Source of the DNA: Hormiphora californensis
Lineage: Eukaryota > Ctenophora > Tentaculata > Cydippida > Pleurobrachiidae
Assembly (NCBI GenBank): GCA_020137815.1
Contig: CM035359.1
Span: 375,743-400,742, forward strand
Reading direction: 5' to 3'
Length of the DNA stretch: 25,000 nt
Shown here: one piece after another, positions 1-22,115 of the stretch
Layout: the number at the start of each line of letters is the position of its first letter
Position numbering within the stretch: position 1 is the stretch's first letter
Made by a program: the position numbers and the translations under genes
Notes under the pieces: generated by a model
What the model saw: the letters and a program-made list of their open reading frames with translations, nothing else
What the model was told of the DNA's origin: nothing
The model's database searches: none

Positions 1-284
1 AGTTCTTCCTTAATCGGTAGAATAAAAGGGCTATATAATTTGCGAGCTGTGTCGGCTGCTTCAGTTTGTTGCTTTTACTACCACGGGAGAGGAGATTAAT
101 AATGCTATTAATAATACTATTACATATTGTGTTAATTGATTAATCATGAGATTAATCATGTGTGCTTAATTAGATCTGCTACGACACAACAAGTTATAAT
201 TTGTGCTAATTATCACGTGACACATTAATTAACTAATCATATAACATATTAATTAGGGGGCACGTGTTGGTATTTTATGCTCAC
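1..284. other. AT-rich intronic sequence of the Ig gene
   Basis: Intron downstream of exon 10 on the minus strand. It is rich in ATTAAT-type motifs, with three short near-repeats of GATTAATCATG around 137-160. I see no coding exon. Confidence 0.5.
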
Positions 285-11511
<11,227 letters not shown>

Positions 11512-11514
<3 letters not shown>

Positions 11515-11618
11515 GATATGCCATCCTCACATGTTGTTCAGGTGAAGAAGTGTACTGATATCACGCAACCATTTGATACATTCTAACATCCTATAGTGAC
11601 AGGGTCAGGGGGTTAGTA
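11512..11618 (-). promoter_or_regulatory. Candidate 5' UTR acceptor and upstream ORFs of the Ig gene
   Basis: In the most gene-proximal 69-bp unit the minus strand reads TACTAAC (11618-11612), then about 20 mostly pyrimidine bases, then CACTATAG with the AG at 11592-11591. An ATG follows at 11589 and opens a 20-codon upstream ORF. A second short ORF starts at 11525 and overlaps the true ATG. If this acceptor is used, the 5' UTR exon begins at about 11590. This is inferred only from sequence motifs. Confidence 0.4.
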
Positions 11619-13108
11619 GGGTACTGATATCACGCAACCATTTGATACATTCTAACATCCTATAGTGACAGGGTCAGGGGGTTAGTAGGGTACTGATATC
11701 ACGCAACCATTTGATACATTCTAACATCCTATAGTGACAGGGTCAGGGGGTTAGTAGGGTACTGATATCACGCAACCATTTGATACATTCTAACATCCTA
11801 TAGTGACAGGGTCAGGGGGTTAGTAGGGTACTGATATCACGCAACCATTTGATACATTCTAACATCCTATAGTGACAGGGTCAGGGGGTTAGTAGGGTAC
11901 TGATATCACGCAACCATTTGATACATTCTAACATCCTATATAGTGACAGGGTCAGGGGGTTAGTAGGGTACTGATATCACGCAACCATTTGATACATTCT
12001 AACATCCTATAGTGACAGGGTCAGGGGGTTAGTAGGGTACTGATATCACGCAACCATTTGATACATTCTAACATCCTATAGTGACAGGGTCAGGGGGTTA
12101 GTAGGGTACTGATATCACGCAACCATTTGATACATTCTAACATCCTATATAGTGACAGGGTCAGGGGGTTAGTAGGGTACTGATATCACGCAACCATTTG
12201 ATACATTCTAACATCCTATAGTGACAGGGTCAGGGGGTTAGTAGGGTACTGATATCACGCAACCATTTGATACATTCTAACATCCTATAGTGACAGGGTC
12301 AGGGGGTTAGTAGGGTACTGATATCACGCAACCATTTGATACATTCTAACATCCTATAGTGACAGGGTCAGGGGGTTAGTAGGGTACTGATATCACGCAA
12401 CCATTTGATACATTCTAACATCCTATAGTGACAGGGTCAGGGGGTTAGTAGGGTACTGATATCACGCAACCATTTGATACATTCTAACATCCTATATAGT
12501 GACAGGGTCAGGGGGTTAGTAGCTGGTACTGATATCACGCAACCATTTGATACATTCTAACATCCTATAGTGACAGGGTCAGGGGGTTAGTAGGGTACTG
12601 ATATCACGCAACCATTTGATACATTCTAACATCCTATAGTGACAGGGTCAGGGGGTTAGTAGGGTACTGATATCACGCAACCATTTGATACATTCTAACA
12701 TCCTATAGTGACAGGGTCAGGGGGTTAGTAGGGTACTGATATCACGCAACCATTTGATACATTCTAACATCCTATAGTGACAGGGTCAGGGGGTTAGTAG
12801 GGTACTGATATCACGCAACCATTTGATACATTCTAACATCCTATAGTGACAGGGTCAGGGGGTTAGTAGGGTACTGATATCACGCAACCATTTGATACAT
12901 TCTAACATCCTATAGTGACAGGGTCAGGGGGTTAGTAGGGTACTGATATCACGCAACCATTTGATACATTCTAACATCCTATAGTGACAGGGTCAGGGGG
13001 TTAGTAGGGTACTGATATCACGCAACCATTTGATACATTCTAACATCCTATAGTGACAGGGTCAGGGGGTTAGTAGGGTACTGATATCACGCAACCATTT
13101 GATACATT
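11554..13108 (-). repeat. 69-bp minisatellite upstream of the Ig start codon, about 23 copies
   Basis: Unit starts (ACTGATATCACGC) run from 11554 to 13080 at 69-base spacing; four units are 2 bases longer (CTATATAG variants near 11940, 12147 and 12495, and GTAGCTGG near 12522). The last copy is truncated. On the gene strand each complete unit contains TACTAAC, a pyrimidine-rich stretch, CACTATAG|G and then an ATG. The unit copy nearest the gene ends about 40 bases from the start codon, so the array occupies the presumed promoter or 5' UTR. Confidence 0.96.
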
Positions 13109-13129
13109 GGGGATACATTCTAACATCCT

Positions 13130-13800
13130 AATGCTAATAACATTCAATATGGGGGTTAGGAATGATCTGACATAGCTTGGAATGGAGTTTTATTGGATAA
13201 AACCAATGGTAAAAATGCACCAATTGTTCACACTAATTGTCAGTAGATTTATTGGGTACGTGACACTAGATCGATAAAAAAAGAAGATCACTGTGACTTA
13301 ACTAGGCTAAACTATAACTATGCTAAACTACATATAACTAGACTAAACCTGAATATTCTACATAATAATAAGTTCTTCCTGAGGATCGCCTCCCTAAACT
13401 AACACAGTAATAAGTAGAACATTTAGGATTGTCGCTATAACGGGCCCGGATTCACTGACTTCGTGTGTGGCCAAGGTTCGAGGAACGCAGAATAGCTCTC
13501 TGCAGAGTCGTCATTATATATCATTTGAGTTTGTATCATGTTCAAAATTGCCGGCCGGGCAATATATAATAGAGATCTGCCGCATTGGTATAAAAAGCTA
13601 CTGAATTATGAATATTCTAATAGATAAATTATCAAGATATTCAACACAATCCTAAAGATCAGCAGTGTGATCCTGTCTCGTATTATATTATATATCTAAG
13701 CTGTGTTCCCAAAGAATATGTGGAACTTTCCGAAAGTTATGAAGACATGCTACACGGAATAACATTTTATTATATATGCGGTGATTAGATCAACTCTGGG
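13130..13800. other. Unique sequence upstream of the Ig gene, no gene seen
   Basis: AT-rich DNA with short repeats of the ACTAGGCTAAACTA kind near 13300-13350. One plus-strand frame after ACATTTAG at about 13424 stays open to a TAG near 13490, but nothing supports it. Confidence 0.45.
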
Positions 13801-13802
13801 CA

Positions 13803-13963
13803 CACTTGAACATATCATCGACTAACCACCAGGAACCGACCGAAATAAGTAAACAACCAATCAGAACTCGTTATTTAGGTCACGTGACTGGTTATCAGCC
13901 AATCGGGGACCAGTATTTCCTGATTCGGTCGGTTCCTGCACTTGATCATCATCGACTAACCAC
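13803..13963 (+). mobile_element. 109-bp inverted-repeat element with long flanking direct repeats (MITE-like)
   Basis: A perfect 15-bp terminal inverted repeat, CAGGAACCGACCGAA at 13830-13844 and its complement at 13924-13938, bounds 109 bp. Directly outside, near-identical direct repeats ending ATCATCGACTAACCAC flank both sides (13803-13829 and 13939-13963, about 25-27 bp). The inside carries a CCAAT/CACGTG/CCAAT module. There is no coding capacity. The direct repeats are longer than usual for a DNA transposon. Confidence 0.55.
13857..13904 (+). promoter_or_regulatory. CCAAT / CACGTG / CCAAT module, copy 1
   Basis: CCAATCAG at 13857, CACGTG at 13881 and GCCAATC at 13898. These match NF-Y and USF/bHLH-type sites, which are often paired in promoters. 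Spacing is identical to the second copy at 16204. No confident gene start lies next to it. Confidence 0.45.
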
Positions 13964-14226
13964 GCACTATTCATTCTAATAGGTATCACTTTACGTCCTC
14001 AACTCTTATTCCGTGTCTATTCACGCCCCGGCCCCCAGTAATATAATTTTATCCAGGCCACACAGCATACGAAGTGTCTGCTCCCGCAGTTCGGAACTCC
14101 CGGCCCTTTGTCTACTTGTCCCATTCTCTCTAGCATTCGGAAATCACCTTGATCGGAATCGCATTACCTCCATTGTGTTAAAGCTACCATTCACGTTCCC
14201 AGCTCTAGCTCTAACTCTCTCTCCCC

Positions 14227-14542
14227 ATGTTTGTAAGAGTGATGAAATAAATACATCGGCATACATTGAAAGGCCATTACTTCAATCAAAACCTAGGAGG
14301 CAACTTGGCAAAAAACAAAGCTTGCAAGAATAAGACAACAACTGGAACAAGCCAAACAAACAATTAGAGACCATGCATCCACTTCAGACAGGTTAATTGA
14401 CCCATCAATCAGACGGACATATATCAGATGGTGGGACCTGCTTGCTAATTGGATCCAATTAACCCAATTAACAACAGGACACATGTATACAGCTCCATAT
14501 GATAGCCAGCATTATGTAATCTTCGACCAGGCGGGAATTTAA
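14227..14542 (+). CDS. Possible small two-exon gene or transposon-derived fragment (low confidence)
   Basis: ATGTTT at 14227 is followed by a donor-like GTAAGA (14233) and a 64-base intron-like gap. AG at 14296 then opens an 81-codon frame to a TAA at 14540. The frame contains LARIRQQLEQAKQTIRDHA, predicted helical, and IRRTYIRWWDLLANWIQL. Composition is protein-like, but I recognise no family, and AT-rich DNA gives open frames of this length by chance. Confidence 0.25.
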
Positions 14543-14544
14543 CC

Positions 14545-15730
14545 CGTCAATAATGTGTCACTATACAACAACGAAGAAACTCCTTGACAGTTTTAGGCAG
14601 CCTACGGGCACAAAGCAATGGAGAGAGAGAGAGAGGGACACCCCACCAATAAATCATGCGGGCGGGAGAATTGAGAAAGTTTTTTGCGTTGGGACAGGCG
14701 GAGGGAGATGAGAGAGAGAGGGGGGAGAGAGGGGGAGCTTTAAAGGCCGAAAGGAAGGACTAGAGAGGAGGGAAAGAGAGAACCACAACGTCAATGCCAA
14801 AGACATGTCACCTAAGATCGTGACGCCGATGCCCCACCTTACAACACAGAGACAACACAGCAGAGAAGCAAAGAACGGAGAGATAGAGATCAGGGTGACA
14901 GAGAGAGAGAGACACAGTCACAGAGAGAAAGGCAGAGAGAGTGGAATTGAAGGGTAAGCAATTCCACTCAGGGCCTTTGCTAATCAAATTTCCAATACAA
15001 ATGCATATTTATACAATCCAGGCCATCCCAGCCTCCTCCCTGCTATCAGGCTATCTATTGTCTTAGATTTTCAAGAAAAGGACTCCACCCACATTATACG
15101 TCAAGCTGAGTGCAATATCGCAGTACTACCTCTGCAGCTCGCTGCAGCACTAAAAAGTATTAAAAAACAATACAAAGGAGTGCTTCAAAGTGTCCATAAT
15201 TGTCTTTCAATATAGCTGCAAATCTATCAGGAATACAGCCTATATAATTTTGCAACATCACCCAGAAAAAGATATCACACAAGCGAAAGGAATATAAGGA
15301 AGGAATTTAAGGAAGGCGAAATTGCCGACGTTGCTGTCCATTACAACAAGATCAGGGGGATCGGAGAAAGTACAATTTGTCCACGCTATGATGCAATGAC
15401 TAATTTGTGAACTGAAAAGTAGGAGTACAAGCATGCGAAAAATGCAAAACATGAGAAATGGAGACTAGGGTAAGGGCCTTTATTTACACATCATAATATA
15501 CTAATCCCTCTCTCTTCCCCAACACCTTTTTCACACAATATCACTACAACACGTGGACTCTAACCGACCGAAAGCTATATAAACTACCACAGGTATAGCA
15601 AACTCAATCAGTAGTGAAACGATGATCCATCCCGCACACACAGGGCTGCAGCTCTCTAAGTTGTACTGCAGACCCCTGACACAAGAATGTTTTCAGAAGG
15701 TGTGGGGTGTTTTTACAGTTCATTGGAACT
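14545..15730. other. No gene seen; purine-rich patches
   Basis: Contains short GA patches (14620-14635, 14705-14780, 14870-14940) and otherwise unique sequence. A TATATAAA at about 15574-15581 on the plus strand is promoter-like but has no supported transcript. Confidence 0.45.
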
Positions 15731-15739
15731 GATATTATA

Positions 15740-15757
15740 TGACGTCACTTATATATC
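15740..15757 (+). promoter_or_regulatory. CRE plus TATA-like core promoter candidate
   Basis: A full palindromic TGACGTCA at 15740-15747 is followed by CTTATATAT. A start site about 30 bases downstream would fall near 15780, just before the 55-bp hairpin. Confidence 0.4.
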
Positions 15758-15799
15758 TTTCGTTTCGCGGGGTGACAACATACTTCTGAAACCGAAAGA

Positions 15800-15912
15800 G
15801 TTCCCAGCCATTTTGTCATGATCTTGGGCGATGAATCATTTGGCAGGCCTATCCAATGGATAGGCCTGCCAAATGATTCATCGCCCAAGATCATGACAAA
15901 ATGGCTGGGAAC
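15800..15912 (+). other. Perfect 55-bp inverted repeat with 3-base loop
   Basis: The left arm 15800-15854 and right arm 15858-15912 are exact reverse complements around AAT. RNA from either strand would fold into a 55-bp perfect hairpin. It could be a hairpin-RNA or small-RNA precursor, a foldback transposon remnant, or an assembly or library snap-back artefact. Reading frames across it are a consequence of the palindrome. Confidence 0.9.
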
Positions 15913-16203
15913 CATTGCCAACTGATCGGAGATCAAAAGGAGCCGCTTGGTATATCAGGGATAGGAATGCGAAATCATCCGGACTGATTGTATGTGATTT
16001 GTTTAAAAGCTTTATATGTTGGGCCGTATGATATATTCATTACTCAAAACGAAGCAAAGAAAAACGCCCACTACTACATCAGAGGGCATGTAGGTAATTT
16101 GTTTTTCATTAAAGATTTACACGCTTCTCTAGTACATGGGTCCCTGTAGATAGAGTCTCCTCCCCCTTATCCCTCATTCCAATCAGCTTCAGATAGCAAA
16201 CAA

Positions 16204-16251
16204 CCAATCAGATCGCTCGATTTGTGTCACGTGATCACCAATGAGCCAATC
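16204..16251 (+). promoter_or_regulatory. CCAAT / CACGTG / CCAAT module, copy 2
   Basis: CCAATCAG at 16204, CACGTG at 16228 and GCCAATC at 16245: the same order, orientation and spacing (24 and 17 bases) as at 13857. Another CCAAT sits between them at 16238. The flanking 15-bp inverted repeat of copy 1 is not obvious here. Confidence 0.45.
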
Positions 16252-16550
16252 AGATCTCGTGCTCAGCTGTTGTTGGTTTAATACCGTGATTAGCAATGAA
16301 AGGAGAGGATTTAGTATGCCCTTCCCCCCATCAGACAGATCTACCACAGAGCGAGGTTTAATGGGTTTATACATGACTGCCACAAACATCAAGCAAAGAT
16401 GATCACTATCTAATATAACTTTACCTGGAATCCAAAGCAAAGATAATGTAGGAGAACATTTTAATAGAAACTAATACCAATCTGAAAACGAACAACGCAA
16501 GACAACCTGTCTATATATGATATTCAGTTGGCCTCTATAAATCTATCTCA

Positions 16551-16569
16551 ATTTCTCTCTTTCTCTCTT

Positions 16570-16601
<32 letters not shown>

Positions 16602-16610
16602 TCTTTTTCT
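16551..16610 (+). repeat. (CT)n/(CTTT) microsatellite
   Basis: CTCTCTTT steps turning into pure CT. Confidence 0.9.
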
Positions 16611-16710
16611 CGGTGACAAAAGCGGAAACGATCTACAGTTTGTACACAATTTTCTAAGGGACACATTAGATCGGGCTTGATACCAAACACAGTGAGGGAA
16701 TATTGCGGTA

Positions 16711-16716
16711 AAGAGA

Positions 16717-16764
<48 letters not shown>

Positions 16765-16768
16765 AAGG
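16711..16768 (+). repeat. (GA)n microsatellite
   Basis: A GA array with two GGG interruptions. With 16551-16610 it forms a facing CT...GA pair about 100 bases apart that could pair as an inverted repeat. Confidence 0.92.
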
Positions 16769-16769
16769 G

Positions 16770-17980
16770 GTGGGATATATAGGTCTATGCGGTGACATGA
16801 CCGGTCACTGTACAATGCACCATGTCACTATGTCAGACACACATACACAACGTTTAATCCACCAATGTACCAATAACCAACAACCTAAATACACCAATGA
16901 ATAGGTACAGACTACAAAAATCTACACTCCCTTACAATTTCATTTTGCGTCTCGTGCAAGAAGAAAAGCCAAACAGCTATAATACTGCTGCTCCACTGCA
17001 CTGATAGAATGGAAACAATGAATCCACACACACACGGCACAATTGGGTATAATAATGGCTACCAATTATCATTGGTTGAAAAAGGGCAATATATTTTATG
17101 GGAGCGGCCTGCACACGACCTACTTCCGTATGGATACAATTCACCGCACAGATCTGTGAATTGTGGCCTGTATCACCGTGAGACTCTCCATACAAAAATA
17201 TTCTACATGTATACAACGGGTTGTGTGATGTAATTTTTGGGAGTTCCAATTCGAGCTGGCCGGAATTTTGGTTTGCAGAAGCTTAGAAAAATGTCCAGAA
17301 ATAGATTTTTGCAGTAGAAAAGAATAGCAGACAGAAAGAGAGACGGAGAGATTGTAGAATATAAAGAGAGAGAGTAACAAAGAGAGACATTATCTGCTTT
17401 TTTTTCTAAAATAATTACGACATTTAATAAAAGGGAGGGGCTGCTGAAAAGTGAGACAGATTGCCAGCTAGATCGATCACCGTTTTTTAATTATATCGAC
17501 TTTCGATGCTGGCTATTTCGAAGCATTTAAAAGCGCTGGTAGTATGTATAGATCAACTTCGCTTGGTACCCTAGTTGAGCTACATATCTCTCTCTCTATC
17601 TCTTTATCTCTCTCTTTCTCCCAAAAACTCCATGCATCGTCTAAATATATATATATGATCCACTAAGACTCACTCTTGGTAGACAATACAATAAATCATG
17701 TACGTCTAACTAAATCCTCATGCAGTAAGGTGCTAAACATAGTTTGCGAGTGCAGTTCATTATCAGATTTTGGGCCTGAGGGACAGAAACGAGAAAGAAA
17801 CCGTTTCCGTTATAAACCAAGTTGTCCAGGTGCACGACATGTTTAAAGAAAGAACAGCGAGGGACGGAATCAGAGAGATACAGTTTAAACTCAGCAGGGA
17901 ACAATACGGATGACCGGCTACAGTAAATGTTAGACTTTAGGTCCAACCAAATGAGACCAATAATAAAAGACATGTGTACA
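16770..17980. other. No supported gene
   Basis: Mostly unique sequence with purine patches (17335-17385), a CTCT patch (17588-17622) and an (AT)n at 17646-17656. A minus-strand frame ending at 17710 (to about 17973) has protein-like codons but no recognisable motif or partner exon. Confidence 0.4.
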
Positions 17981-17983
17981 TCA

Positions 17984-18086
17984 AGAAAGAGATAGAGAGA
18001 TAGAGGGATAGAGAGAGAGGGATAGAGGGATAGAGAGAGAGATAGAGATCAGAGAGATAGAGAGAGATAGAGAGAGAGGGATAGAG

Positions 18087-18185
<99 letters not shown>
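17984..18185 (+). repeat. (GATA/GA)n to pure (GA)n compound microsatellite
   Basis: Starts as GATAGAGA/GGGATAGA steps and becomes pure GA from about 18090 to 18172. Confidence 0.95.
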
Positions 18186-18950
18186 CTGCACATATATAAG
18201 TTTGTAACTTTGCATCAGATATACTATTATTCAGTGCTATTATCATTATAATAAAGCCTGCAAGACACAAACATACACATATATTGCTCGGAATGGACAG
18301 CTGGTGTCAATACGATATCATGATAGTTATAGTTTCAATGATCCTGATATCTTCAAGCAGCCCTAAGCCTCACGACAATCATCTTAACCTGTTGTTTTCC
18401 ACCACATTATACTGAGACCGAACAAGGATGAGCAGTGAGCACGTTCCTTTGGCCGTCCATGCGAAATAAACGGAAAACGTGGACTTGTAATAAGAACGTG
18501 AACTGTAGTTTATGTGAAGTACTCTAGGACCTAAGATCGAACAGCATTGCTGGATAACAATTGACAAAGCAGACACAGCAGATAGAGAGAGCGGGCAACA
18601 ATCCCCTTCGTGGCCATGATACGTCTGCACTCATATTCTGCAAAGCTGAAATGCATCATAATTCCGGTACAATATATGGGTAGAGAATGCGAAATATACT
18701 AATGGCCAGCAACCTCAAGCTGTCTGGAGCTTTAATTATACGTCTAAAATTTTATGGAAGGCTATGCAGACAATTATACCCTAATCACTGTGGTATGACT
18801 ACATTAAAGTGGACGACGTCGTGGGACGTTTAAATCAGGATTTATGTTCTAAACAGCACAAGGGCGATCAGTGTACGTCCTACATTGTTACTTCAAACAC
18901 TCGTAGGGATGTTTCAAGTTTTGACATTCACAAGCTAGTTGCATCCTTTT
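18186..18950. other. Unique sequence, no supported gene
   Basis: A minus-strand frame at 18379-18630 has balanced codons but starts at GTG and shows no motif or splice partner. Nothing else stands out. Confidence 0.4.
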
Positions 18951-18954
18951 AATT

Positions 18955-20235
18955 TAAAACAAAAATAAAACGTTCACAATATAAAATAAATTAACCTTTA
19001 AAAAAAGTTAAGAGCTTATATGTATTTTGATGTAGATGGGTTGACCTTTGGTGAGAGGTTCCCCTTTGGGTTCCCCCCCTTCCCCTTTTAGGGCTTTCAT
19101 CAATCATTATTATGTTTTCATATTAATTTCAACCCCAAAATAACAATTTTTTCCCTTTTTTCCCCCTTTATACAAAAAAATCGTAAAACCTTTTTTTGGC
19201 CGTACGAACAAAAACCCAAACTATTGTTTTAAAGAACTGAAGGGGAGGGGGTTTTCCGGCCAATCAAAAGTTTTTCGGAAAACTTTGAAAAGCGAACGAA
19301 TAAACGGCCAACCCTTTAAAAAATTTTTTTAAATCTTTTCGCAAAAAATCTCATTGGGGGAAATATGGGAAAAGAAGGAATATCTTGGGGGGCCCTAGTT
19401 GGGCTAAAAAAACCCAAAAAATATATGGAAAGTTTAAAAAACAATAAAAAAAAATTTTGGGTTGGGCTCTTAAAATAAAAGCGGGGGATAAGTAGGTTTT
19501 ATTTTTTTAAAAAAATAGGACTTTTTCCATTTTCCCCCCGGGGTTTTCCCTTTTTTTTTTTTTTAAAATTCTTTTTAAAAAAAATTTAAACCTTCCCTTT
19601 TAAAAAAAATTTATTTTTTAAAAAAAATTTTTTTTTTTTTCTTTTGGGGGTTTTTTGGGTCCCTTTCCCCGGTTTTCTTTCCCCCTTTTTTTTTCTTTTT
19701 TTTCCCCCTTTTCCTTTCCCACCCTTTTTTCCCTTTTTTTTTTTTAACTTTTTTTCGAAAAAACCCCTTTTATGAAGGGGCCAAAGATTTCCTTAAAAGA
19801 GAAAAAGGGGTTTAAAAGAACTTTTTAAAACTCAAGATTACCGGGGAAAATTAAAACAATGTTTTTAAAAGAAAAAAGAATAAATTTCCAACAGGAACAC
19901 AGTTTTCAATTTTCCCTTTTTAAGCTTCCGGAAAAGGGCCATTTTTTTGTTTTATTAAAAAAGGAAAGTTTTTGCAAAAAAATTTTAAAACCCCCCTTTT
20001 AAAAGTTAAAAATTTTGGGGGGAAAAAGGGGGGAAAAAAAAAAAAAAAAAACCCCGTTTTTTTCCCTTTCCCTTCTTAAACGCCATTCGCATTGGGTTTA
20101 AAAAAAATTCCCCCCCATCGAATTTTTTTTAAAATTATACCCACCTTCAAATGGAATTGAGATTAGGGGGAAGGGGCCAAATTTTCCCCCCCTTTTATTT
20201 TTTAAAAAGGGGGGGTTTTTCTTGCAAAACAATTT
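18955..20235. other. Homopolymer-inflated, probably low-quality consensus
   Basis: About 1.3 kb made largely of stacked A, T, C and G runs of 3-12 bases, unlike anything on either side. Open frames are absent. The pattern looks like uncorrected sequencing or polishing error rather than biology. Confidence 0.75.
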
Positions 20236-20239
20236 TTTA

Positions 20240-20390
20240 AATTTTACATAAAGCTTCAACTGGAGAGAGCGTTTACATTAGCACGTAGTGCATAATAAAC
20301 TAGTCTCTCACGCTAGGTCTAGAATGGAGTACCCAATTGTTATTAAATGCGCAGGGGTTGAGTTTGACATGAAGCTATTTGATAACTAAG

Positions 20391-20421
<31 letters not shown>

Positions 20422-21550
20422 CTGTCGACACCTCGATTAACAGTCATGTTATATCTGCCTATTTGCTAAGTCGCTAACACGTTTCATCCTGTTTTTTCTC
20501 TTTAGTCTGTAACTCCTACATAGTAGTTCTAGCTAAAACCTTCCTTGTTGTATGACACTGGTCAGCAATTAGAGATACGAATTGCTTTAAAACGAGATAC
20601 ACAAGGACTTTGTTTAAAGGAACTAATTAAAATCTACAAGATATAGCTCTGCTGCAGCACAATGCCCTGAAAACAATAGAGTTAAAACCGCAACACATGA
20701 GTGACGAAATATATTCTCTACACAACAGGCACACTATTTGCACTGTCTTGTCAGCTGTTACTTTTTACAGAAACATATAACCGGAAAAGGTCACAGTTTT
20801 TCTTGTTTGAGGGTCGAACAAGGCAAAGTTTTTCGCAGAAAACAGAATTATTCACAGCTAAGAAATGGAGAGTTGAACGAGAATTTGGTGTGGAAGAACA
20901 CAGGTGAAACTGAAAAGAAAGCCAAGGAAAGACGTTTCTTTCCTTAGTCTTCTGTAGAAACGCCGACTTCAAGTCAAGTTGAGGCGTTAAAAAAAACATT
21001 GTCCCTGTCATCGATATATATTATTATAGTATTATAGTATTATAGCTCAACCTAATCTATAATAGACAGTATAGCTAAGATAATAGGATGCCGAAAGCTG
21101 CAGTTTATATTCCCGCCTCCTTTAGCGTTATATGGAAAAGGCGTGTTTCTTGCGTAAATATATTCTATATCTCATGGTGAAGATCAAATCTGATTTATTA
21201 GCAAGCAGCCTTTATTCATAATACGCACCGCCGGCGTGTTCAGGGGTCTTACATTCAGTGAAAATTAATTCGGTTAGATAGACTCAAGAAGTCAAACAAT
21301 CTAAGTCAAACAAGTAAAGGAATTAGGGTGTATAGAATAGAAGGAACAGAAAAATATGAATCAGGAACTACGGAATGGTTATATCAGATGAATCAGGGAC
21401 AAAGAAAGCAGTCTAAACAGAAAGTCGCAACCGACAGAGAGAGAAAAAGACAGTTGACACAGAGACATGTTCATCAATGTCATGTTATGTTCACACCTAA
21501 TGATCGATGATCATATTTTCAAATCGACCCTGGCGTTCGAGAATTAAGAG
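20240..21550. other. No supported gene; small GA patch
   Basis: Contains a short GA tract at 20391-20420 and a TATTATAG repeat at about 21022-21045. Overlapping frames near 20700-21010 exist on both strands, and none has convincing features. Confidence 0.4.
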
Positions 21551-21554
21551 ATAC

Positions 21555-21556
<2 letters not shown>

Positions 21557-21630
<74 letters not shown>

Positions 21631-21632
21631 TT

Positions 21633-21664
<32 letters not shown>

Positions 21665-21680
21665 GGAGAGAGAGAGAGGA
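21557..21680 (+). repeat. (GA)n microsatellite with interruptions
   Basis: About 124 bases of GA with AAAG, TTGA, TAGA and GGAG breaks. Confidence 0.95.
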
Positions 21681-21933
21681 AAAAAAACTCTTCGCCAATT
21701 GGTGGTCATTCGTAAAAACAATAGGCGGTTTTATGCACCAAACATAAGCTTTGTCTCTCTGCATATCTCTTGTTGATTCTGTCTTTCTACCAAACAAAGC
21801 GCGATATATAATACAGAGAAGGAGAGGGGCAAGGAGAAACAAACACACATATATCGTGGAGCAGCAATAGTTTGACAAAGTCTTCAGTGGAGATGAAATG
21901 TTTACACACTCCCTGGTCCTTGATTCTCTCCCT

Positions 21934-22115
<182 letters not shown>

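Noticed and set aside
11587-11600. CACTATAGG in each 69-bp unit, similar to the end of a T7 phage promoter
   Set aside because: Only the last nine bases match, and the eukaryotic context makes it coincidental.
14520-14550. tRNA-like T arm (GGGTTAAATTCCC on the minus strand)
   Set aside because: No matching acceptor, D or anticodon arms could be built around it.
17710-17973. 87-codon minus-strand frame with protein-like codons
   Set aside because: No recognisable motif, no clear acceptor or partner exon; this length is expected by chance.
18379-18630. 83-codon minus-strand frame
   Set aside because: GTG start, no motif, no supporting splice sites.
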